A DNA stretch of 12,106 bases. It comes from Prevotellaceae bacterium (GTDB taxonomy: Bacteria; Bacteroidota; Bacteroidia; Bacteroidales; Paludibacteraceae). The position numbers and the translations under genes are program-made. The notes under the pieces are model-generated. The model saw only the letters and a program-made list of their open reading frames with translations, was not told the DNA's origin and made no database searches. Below are positions 8,001-12,106 of the stretch, piece by piece. Each line of letters starts with the position of its first letter. The first letter of the stretch is position 1. The stretch lies in NCBI GenBank assembly GCA_031290375.1, contig JAITNR010000039.1:1-12106 (forward strand), read 5' to 3'.

Positions 8001-9520
8001 CCGTGAAACCTGACCTGCCCGTTTTCGTCATCAATAGAGGCTCGACCCTCAAAAGTGTTTTTGGTTATGTTTCCATTAATAATAAGGTTGTTGTAAGTGT
8101 AATTTTTGTAAGTCAAAGTCTTTATTTTTGCATCAACCTGACTTTCCAACGGAACATTTTTACCAAATCTCACAGTTGCGTCTGCATCAAGATTGATGTT
8201 GCCTAATCCGCTCTCTTTGGCAGTAATAAGCGCAAGGTTTAAGTCCGATGTATTAATATGACCCTCTACAACCATATCCTTGAAATTGTTGTTAGACCTA
8301 ACAGCGAGGTTCGTTTCCACACTTCCAATATCGGTATTGAGCCTGCCCGAAAGAGCCAGATTACCAAGATAACCGGAGATTTTTCCTTTGTAAGAAAATT
8401 TGTTAATGTTTTTTATAGCATCTGGCAAAAGAAAAGGCTTGCGTTTGAGGCTCGCAATCAAGTCCTGAACACTCAAAGCTGTGCCGTGCAAATCGTCTAT
8501 CGAAGCCAAAACATAAGTACTTCTCAAGTCCGGCAACCCTGTTGCACGACAACTCCCCGAAAAACCGATTTTACCGTAATTCACACTCAGTTGCGACACA
8601 CTCAAATCTTCGACTCTACCAGAAGCGTAGAGGTTTGCCGTCAATATCTGATTTAAACCCGAAAGTTGATATGAAAGAAAAGACAAATCCTTTGGATTGA
8701 CTTTTGCCGTCAACAGACCTGCCCTGATTTGAGTTTTTTCAAAATGACTTGAAAGTGCTTCAATACTGTCATATTGCAAGACTACGGAATCAATCAGGAT
8801 CTCTGATTTAGTCAACAAAAGTTTGGTTTTATAAATCCTACAGACAGTATCATTCATCAAAAAAGAAGTTTGAAAATTCTTTAAACTAAACCCCGATTTT
8901 TCCGAAAATGAAAGCTCTCTGATTTTTCCCTCATAATGATTTTTAGCAATCACATCTATGGATAGACGGCTGTTGATATTGCTCAAAAAAAAATTTCCAG
9001 CATCAAAAACCTTGCTGCTCAATTGCTGAGGCTTGCGTAAATCTTTAAATGAAAAATTTATGCTTTTCAGTTGAATATCGTCAATCTGATAAACGAACAT
9101 CCAATCCCTGTCATTTTTTTCTTCTTGTTTGAACAGCACATTCAGAAATTCGATGTTGGAATGCCCCGAAGTGTCGATTGCCAGGTTTATGCCGGCTTTG
9201 TTCAAAGTGATGGAATTGATAACAACCTGCTTCTTAAAAAGTTTGAGCGGTGAAAATCTTCCATCCAATTCTTTGGCGTTTATCAGCGTGTCACCCGACA
9301 AATCTTCAAGGTAAAAATCTTTAATCGACAACGAACTGAAGAGTTTCAAATCGACATGCCCAATAGAAACCTTTGTATTCAGTTTTTCTGAAAGTTCTTT
9401 AGTCAGCACCCGAACCGCATAATTTTGCACAGGTCCAAAACTTATCAGCACAAAAGGCAAAACAAGCAAAATCACCCCCGAAATCACCACCCACAAAACT
9501 ATTTTTCCCGCCTTCTTCAT
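5009..9520 (-). CDS. tamB: TamB-like translocation and assembly protein (DUF490)
   Basis: This 1503-residue protein is anchored in the inner membrane by one N-terminal helix (about 7-28) and extends across the periplasm. TamB-type proteins form a long beta-taco groove that works with an outer-membrane BamA-family partner in barrel insertion and in lipid transport between membranes. After an AsmA-like start (VSIGHVDLKLFSSLSIKDFYLEDLSG, about 51-76) the protein is made of repeated short beta segments. The conserved TamB domain occupies roughly 1040-1467, with DGNLRITYN (1178-1186), FGNYSLVEGKYLFTFQ (1195-1210) and the stretch LNLTENLMHPAIAFDLDLP. A serine/threonine-rich insert lies near 1328-1336. 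The protein ends with a 34-residue tail (1470-1503) in which 15 residues are Lys or Arg. It is longer than E. coli TamB (1259), as is normal in Bacteroidetes. The ATG at 9518-9520 follows TTTAA. It probably shares a transcript with rpe. No frameshift was seen. Confidence 0.93.
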   Translation of the reverse strand: MKKAGKIVLWVVISGVILLVLPFVLISFGPVQNYAVRVLTKELSEKLNTKVSIGHVDLKLFSSLSIKDFYLEDLSGDTLINAKELDGRFSPLKLFKKQVVINSITLNKAGINLAIDTSGHSNIEFLNVLFKQEEKNDRDWMFVYQIDDIQLKSINFSFKDLRKPQQLSSKVFDAGNFFLSNINSRLSIDVIAKNHYEGKIRELSFSEKSGFSLKNFQTSFLMNDTVCRIYKTKLLLTKSEILIDSVVLQYDSIEALSSHFEKTQIRAGLLTAKVNPKDLSFLSYQLSGLNQILTANLYASGRVEDLSVSQLSVNYGKIGFSGSCRATGLPDLRSTYVLASIDDLHGTALSVQDLIASLKRKPFLLPDAIKNINKFSYKGKISGYLGNLALSGRLNTDIGSVETNLAVRSNNNFKDMVVEGHINTSDLNLALITAKESGLGNINLDADATVRFGKNVPLESQVDAKIKTLTYKNYTYNNLIINGNITKNTFEGRASIDDENGQVRFHGLVDMSEKNKTFHFFARVNNLNPNKLSLTDKYPNLEIAFAVSADFVGDRLETMNGTIGFDSIMLKNNGVFKLNNFEISSNTKNDSLTVYIESGLINGHASGEYSIVKLPSDILNMIQNTVPVLQKPTSSQNKNGIIQRNNFGFYFEIEPLRELCNVMEIAWTTTKRSTLSGFYNGDVQLFNVNMELPQITNGRMILNSTNFNCHNNEKDIKLSASTVMLMQNDSLTIALNSGLENDLMSLFIAWNNANKNNVIAGEILTNARIYKDDEALRLNVNILPTQVVLKNHIFDIEKSNILTDFKSFVFNKFAITGEEQQIKLDGHLSKSENDHLSIDLKQINLDLISTLFLANASVSFGGLVSGKVDISRGLAKPVLEAKLTSSNFIFNEANLGVLDVTSTFNHNTNSLNFDGIVRSEATNSYTMLNGGYYFNHDSLVLNGNAKRLNLKFIKKFTHDIFEDLEGYGTGHVKVYGNVKKKRIVVETVAKVDEGRLRVGFLSTDFLFNDTITVKRDSVLFKKIVVKDIYGNSGSIDGYLSYRYFDNLKYNINLTADKMLVFNTEKSNKYSFYGKAYATGSGVIYGNRQGVNISCNLTSEPNTKFYLVLDETSAATSNNFIQFINNDKVDIIQTIKNYENGSEQTTNLNANLVMTVNPNAELQLFLDSRSGDMIRATGDGNLRITYNNKTDEFRLFGNYSLVEGKYLFTFQQALRREFTISDGSSLIWNGAPGNPTINIKAFYQTKASLTDLLDNSVLNRSYSKNVPVNCILNLTENLMHPAIAFDLDLPSSDEDVKRALRNIVSTNEIMNREIIYLLAFGRFYNPSDQSSSTSNTPNDVLAVVTNTVGQQLNTMLSQISDKWNIGVNLKLSEDEAQQKNNEYGVTINYTPNDRIVINSNLGYRDDDNANAGTDNPATRNAIIDFDIEYKLNRSGRLSAKAYNRTNSNTYLSNGGEYTQGIGIVYRESFNSLKGLFAKWKQNRENRKNIRKQAKEKKKENKVKK

Positions 9521-9522
9521 TT

Positions 9523-9580
9523 AAATAATTGAATAATTGAATATACAGTACGACTAACATATTCAATTATTCAGTTATTC
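9523..9580. repeat. long hairpin of octamer arrays between rpe and tamB
   Basis: The left arm 9523-9544 and right arm 9559-9580 are inverted copies matching at 20 of 22 positions, around the 14-base loop 9545-9558 (ACAGTACGACTAAC). The arms are built from the unit TGAATAAY and its complement. Bases 9538-9580 are repeated at 10394-10436 with two differences in 43. The right arm contains the rpe stop codon (9575-9577), and the left arm ends two bases before the tamB ATG. The stem is almost entirely A-T, so it is unlikely to be a strong terminator and may instead affect translation of tamB or RNA stability. Confidence 0.8.
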
Positions 9581-10228
9581 TTTAAATTGGTTTATGGTTT
9601 GGGGAATGTTGGGTGAGTGGAAGATGGCGTTGCCGGCAACAAGCACATCTGCTCCTGTTTGATAGAGTTTTGCTGCATTTTGCAGGTTGACTCCGCCGTC
9701 TATTTCAACCAGGGCATGAGCGTTTTTCCTGTCTATCATTGCTCGTAGGCGTTCTATTTTGGAATACGTGTTTTCTATAAACTGTTGCCCGCCAAAACCG
9801 GGATTGACCGACATAAGCAACACCAAATCAACTTCCAAAATAATATCTTCCAGCAACTCCACCGGCGTATGCGGATTGAGCGTAACACCTGCCTGCATCC
9901 CCGCCTCAACAATAGCCCTGACTGTACGGTTCAAATGCGTACAAGCCTCATAATGAACGTTCATCACCATTGCACCTGTTTTTTTACACTCATTAATAAA
10001 TTTCTCCGGCTGAACAATCATCAAATGCACGTCCAGCGGCTTTGTGCTCAACTTCTTAACATACTCAAGCACAGGAAAACCAAATGATATATTAGGCACA
10101 AACACCCCGTCCATCACGTCAATGTGCAACCAGTCAGCACTGCTGCGGTTGATTACCTCAATATCACGTTCCAAATTTCCAAAATCCGCGCTCAGCAACG
10201 ACGGTGCCAATAGTTTACTTGTTATCAT
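9575..10228 (-). CDS. rpe: ribulose-phosphate 3-epimerase
   Basis: This 217-residue cytoplasmic TIM-barrel enzyme interconverts ribulose 5-phosphate and xylulose 5-phosphate in the pentose phosphate pathway. It shows APSLLSADFGNL (8-19), HIDVMDGVFVPN (35-46), DVHLM (66-70), MSVNPGFGGQ (139-148) and EIDGG (175-179). The metal ligands H35, D37, H68 and D177, with D37 and D177 as the catalytic pair, are present. The length is standard. I place the start at ATG 10228 (MITSKLLAPSLLSADFG). The open frame extends 33 residues further upstream to 10327, but that part is translated repeat sequence, is crossed by the promoter at 10265-10295, and is absent from the family. The gene lies 54 bases before tamB on the same strand. 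It is bracketed by inverted octamer arrays at both ends. Confidence 0.97.
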   Translation of the reverse strand: MITSKLLAPSLLSADFGNLERDIEVINRSSADWLHIDVMDGVFVPNISFGFPVLEYVKKLSTKPLDVHLMIVQPEKFINECKKTGAMVMNVHYEACTHLNRTVRAIVEAGMQAGVTLNPHTPVELLEDIILEVDLVLLMSVNPGFGGQQFIENTYSKIERLRAMIDRKNAHALVEIDGGVNLQNAAKLYQTGADVLVAGNAIFHSPNIPQTINQFKE

Positions 10229-10229
10229 C

Positions 10230-10297
10230 TGAATAACTGAATAATTGAATAACTGATTAGTCGACAAAGATAATAAATTTATTTCAATTAACAATGA
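10230..10297 (-). repeat. 68-bp promoter-and-leader repeat, copy at rpe
   Basis: This block matches 11873-11940 at 64 of 68 positions, including 30 identical bases in a row (10263-10292). Read on the plus strand it consists of four 8-base units (three TGAATAAY, then TGATTAGT at 10254-10261), followed by the promoter. It ends one base before the rpe start codon. On the minus strand it provides the promoter and a leader of about 30 unstructured A/U-rich bases. Confidence 0.85.
10265..10295 (-). promoter_or_regulatory. rpe promoter
   Basis: Read on the minus strand, ATTG (complement of 10292-10295) is followed after 19 bases by TATCTTTG (complement of 10265-10272), a full match to the Bacteroidetes -33/-7 consensus. 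Transcription should start near 10257-10260, leaving a leader of about 30 bases that consists of the octamer array. This position also rules out the longer open frame as the true rpe start. Confidence 0.7.
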
Positions 10298-10316
10298 ACG
10301 ACAGAATAATGAATGC

Positions 10317-10370
10317 AAAAAAAACATTCCCTTGTCGTCATTGTTTCGCTACGCTCGCAATGACGACAAG
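10317..10370 (-). terminator. palindrome with T-run, probable sufB terminator
   Basis: CTTGTCGTCATTG at 10331-10343 and CAATGACGACAAG at 10358-10370 form a perfect 13-bp stem with a 14-base loop. On the minus strand the stem is followed, after six bases, by eight T residues (complement of 10317-10324), consistent with termination of sufB transcription before the rpe promoter. The core, CATTGTTTCGCTACGCTCGC, belongs to the dispersed GTCATTGCGAGC-type palindromes found in many bacterial genomes, so a mobile repeat may have been adopted as a terminator. Confidence 0.6.
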
Positions 10371-10378
10371 AGATGACT

Positions 10379-10436
10379 GAATAACCGAACAACTGAATAT
10401 ACAATACGACTAACATAATCAATTATTCAGTTATTC
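10379..10436. repeat. hairpin repeat downstream of sufB
   Basis: The arms 10379-10400 and 10415-10436 surround the loop 10401-10414 (ACAATACGACTAAC), which differs by one base from the loop at 9545-9558. The arms differ at four of 22 positions. In the minus-strand RNA three of these become G-U pairs, so the hairpin would still form in the sufB transcript. The element lies 6 bases beyond the sufB stop codon. Its right part (10394-10436) is the second copy of the 43-bp repeat. Confidence 0.75.
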
Positions 10437-10442
10437 AATTAC

Positions 10443-11870
10443 TCATCCTACGGACCCCTCAAGGGAAATCGACAGCAATTTCTGCGCTTCCACAGCAAAT
10501 TCCATCGGCAGTTTGTTCAAAACTTCCTTTGCGTATCCGTTTACAATCAGAGCTATAGCATCTTCGGTGGAGATGCCTCTTTGATTGCAGTAAAAAAGTT
10601 GTTCTTCCGAAATTTTGGAAGTTGTAGCCTCGTGTTCCAAAATGGCGGAGGGATTTTTGCAGTTCATGTACGGAAACGTATGCGCCCCGCACGAATCGGA
10701 CAAAAGCAAAGAATCACACTGCGAAAAATTACGCGCATTATCCGCATTTTCGGCTATCATCACAAGTCCGCGATACGAATTTTGACTTTTGCCCGCCGAT
10801 ATGCCTTTTGACACAATCCTGCTTTTGGTGTTTTTGCCACTGTGTATCATCTTGGTGCCCGTGTCAGCCTGCTGAAAGTTGTTGGTAACGGCGACAGAAT
10901 AAAATTCGCCTGTCGAATTATTTCCTTTCAAAATACATGAGGGATATTTCCACGTGATAGCCGAACCGGTCTCTACTTGAGTCCATGAAATTTTGGAGTT
11001 GTCGCCTTTGCAAATTGCCCGTTTGGTAACGAAATTGTAGATACCGCCCTTGCCGTTTTTGTCGCCCGGATACCAGTTTTGAACTGTTGAATACTTTACT
11101 TCGGCTCTGTCCATGAGCACGATTTCCACTATTGCTGCGTGCAACTGGTTTTCGTCCCTGATTGGCGCAGTGCATCCTTCGAGATAACTGACATAAGAAT
11201 CTTCTTCGGCTACAATCAGTGTTCGTTCAAATTGCCCTGTGTTTATCGCATTAATTCTAAAATACGTTGAAAGTTCCATCGGACATCTCACTCCTTTCGG
11301 AATATAGACGAACGAGCCGTCTGAGAAGACAGCCGAATTGAGCGAAGCAAAAAAGTTATCCGAATGAGGCACAACGCTGCCGAGATATTTTTTTACTAAA
11401 TCAGGATGATTTTCTATTGCTTCGGATATTGAGCAAAAAATTATTCCTTTTTCTGCCAAAACTTCTTTGTGAGTTGTTTTCACCGAAACGCTGTCCATAA
11501 TTGCATCTACAGCCATTCCGGCTAACATTTTTTGTTCGTTGACAGGCACTCCGAGTCTGTCGAAAGTTTTGAGCAGTTCCGGGTCAACATCTTCTATCGA
11601 CTTTGGGGAACTTTTTTTGGGTGCGGCATAGTATGAGATAGCCTGATAATCAATTTCAGGGACGGTCAGATGTGCCCAGTCAGGCATGATTGATTTTTGC
11701 CAGTATTTGAACGCTTTGAGGCGATATTCAAGGAGCCATTCGGGTTCGTTTTTCTTTTTTGAAATAAGACGAACGGTATCTTGCGAAATTCCTTTGGGGA
11801 TTATTTCTGTTTCTATGTCTGTCGAAAAGCCGTATTTGTATTCGTTTGACGTAAAGTCGGTTATTTTCAT
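10443..11870 (-). CDS. sufB: Fe-S cluster assembly scaffold SufB
   Basis: This 475-residue cytoplasmic protein is the core of the SufBC2D scaffold, on which iron-sulfur clusters are built from persulfide sulfur delivered by SufS/SufE or SufU. It shows KKNEPEWLLEYRLKAF (39-54), LAGMAVDAIMDSVSV (116-130), the EGCTAP segment (231-236), CDSLLLSDSCGAHTFPY (385-401), EHEATTSKISEEQLFYCNQRGIS (412-434) and the usual end SLEGSVG. By alignment from memory, C385 corresponds to E. coli C405 and E414 to E434, the residues needed for cluster assembly. The length is typical for Bacteroidetes. The start at ATG 11870 fits the family (MKITDFTSNEYKYGF). The gene is a separate unit: promoter at 11908-11938 and a probable terminator at 10317-10370. 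sufC and sufD do not follow it, though in most Bacteroidetes they do. They could lie elsewhere. Confidence 0.97.
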   Translation of the reverse strand: MKITDFTSNEYKYGFSTDIETEIIPKGISQDTVRLISKKKNEPEWLLEYRLKAFKYWQKSIMPDWAHLTVPEIDYQAISYYAAPKKSSPKSIEDVDPELLKTFDRLGVPVNEQKMLAGMAVDAIMDSVSVKTTHKEVLAEKGIIFCSISEAIENHPDLVKKYLGSVVPHSDNFFASLNSAVFSDGSFVYIPKGVRCPMELSTYFRINAINTGQFERTLIVAEEDSYVSYLEGCTAPIRDENQLHAAIVEIVLMDRAEVKYSTVQNWYPGDKNGKGGIYNFVTKRAICKGDNSKISWTQVETGSAITWKYPSCILKGNNSTGEFYSVAVTNNFQQADTGTKMIHSGKNTKSRIVSKGISAGKSQNSYRGLVMIAENADNARNFSQCDSLLLSDSCGAHTFPYMNCKNPSAILEHEATTSKISEEQLFYCNQRGISTEDAIALIVNGYAKEVLNKLPMEFAVEAQKLLSISLEGSVG

Positions 11871-11872
11871 TT

Positions 11873-11940
11873 TGAATAACTGAATAATTGAATAATTGAA
11901 TAGTTGACAAAGATAATAAATTTATTTCAATTAACGATGA
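11873..11940 (-). repeat. 68-bp promoter-and-leader repeat, copy at sufB
   Basis: This is the second copy of the block at 10230-10297, with four differences. Its octamer array on the plus strand is three TGAATAAY units and a final TGAATAGT (11897-11904), ending two bases before the sufB start codon. The conservation covers both the promoter and the leader. Similarity ends beyond 11940, which marks the repeat boundary. Confidence 0.85.
11908..11938 (-). promoter_or_regulatory. sufB promoter
   Basis: TATCTTTG (complement of 11908-11915) matches the Bacteroidetes -7 element. At the -33 position the rpe copy has ATTG, but here the sequence is ATCG (complement of 11935-11938), so this promoter may be weaker or need an activator. 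The start of transcription should be near 11900-11903, about 30 bases before the ATG. Confidence 0.6.
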
Positions 11941-12106
11941 GTACGTCTCTGTTATTATATTGTTCCTGACTTCGACGGTCAAAAATCACAAAGTACTATT
12001 ACTCAATGACTTACCAAAACAGCGAGCCACTACACTTTTTAATTTTCGAGTAATTGATAAGGCACTAAACTTCGGTGTTTTTTCATTGCTTGATATATTG
12101 TTTGTG
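11941..12106. other. right edge, no gene supported
   Basis: No convincing coding signal is seen. On the minus strand a short open frame enters from the right edge and ends with TAA at 12039-12041 (last residues KKHRSLVPYQLLEN), which could be the end of a gene outside the window. A second minus-strand frame stays open for about 40 residues. Neither shows a recognisable motif. Confidence 0.4.

Noticed and set aside
9522..9580. CRISPR-like array in the TGAATAAY repeats
   Set aside because: The units are 8 bases, directly adjacent and without spacers, so they are a simple tandem repeat rather than CRISPR.
10229..10327. N-terminal extension of 33 residues on rpe (MFFLHSLFCRSLLIEINLLS...)
   Set aside because: It is translated repeat and promoter sequence. 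A nearly identical peptide, LLIEINLLSLST, appears upstream of sufB, and the epimerase family starts at MITSKLLAPS.
11728..11982. Minus-strand 84-residue open frame overlapping the sufB start
   Set aside because: It lies out of frame over sufB and the 68-bp repeat, with no protein-like conservation.
12039..12106. C-terminal end of a minus-strand gene at the right edge
   Set aside because: Only about 22 codons are visible, with no motif and no way to distinguish it from chance.

Overview
The window looks like a chromosomal segment of a Bacteroidota bacterium, most likely of the order Bacteroidales; I cannot name the species. The evidence is a fused SpmA-SpmB membrane protein, a very long TamB with a basic C-terminal tail, an RpiB with the Bacteroidetes-style CGSGNG active-site loop, a carboxynorspermidine-synthase-type dehydrogenase, A-rich start regions without a Shine-Dalgarno sequence, and several matches to the Bacteroidetes promoter consensus (TTG about 19 bases upstream of TAnnTTTG).

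Layout. Bases 1-62 may hold the last residues of a gene entering from the left. Bases 63-337 are non-coding and carry a dispersed palindrome and an intact-looking promoter. Bases 338-862 are the decayed remnant of an IS5/IS1182-type transposase. On the plus strand follow spmAB (1001-2233), an AT-rich unrecognised membrane protein (2302-3225) and rpiB (3264-3716). The minus strand carries a carboxynorspermidine-synthase-like dehydrogenase (3778-4980), tamB (5009-9520), rpe (9575-10228) and sufB (10443-11870). The two sets converge at about 3717-3777, where an AT-rich hairpin with a T-run can terminate the minus-strand unit. Bases 11941-12106 hold no gene I can support.

How the genes relate. 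rpe, tamB and the dehydrogenase are close together on one strand (54 and 28 base gaps) and probably form one transcript started by the rpe promoter. sufB is a separate unit with its own promoter and a probable terminator, and it is not followed by sufC or sufD. rpiB and rpe are both pentose-phosphate enzymes acting on ribulose 5-phosphate, but they lie on opposite strands. tamB serves outer-membrane assembly, the dehydrogenase serves polyamine synthesis, and sufB serves Fe-S cluster assembly, so this is a housekeeping region.

The most interesting signal is not a gene. Both rpe and sufB are bracketed, within a few bases of their start and stop codons, by inverted arrays of an 8-base unit (TGAATAAY on the plus strand). 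The upstream arrays belong to a 68-bp repeat that also carries the promoter (64 of 68 bases identical between the two genes). The downstream arrays belong to a 43-bp repeat that folds into a long hairpin with a conserved 14-base loop. In each transcript the 5' leader is perfectly complementary, over 20-21 bases, to the sequence at the gene's own stop codon.
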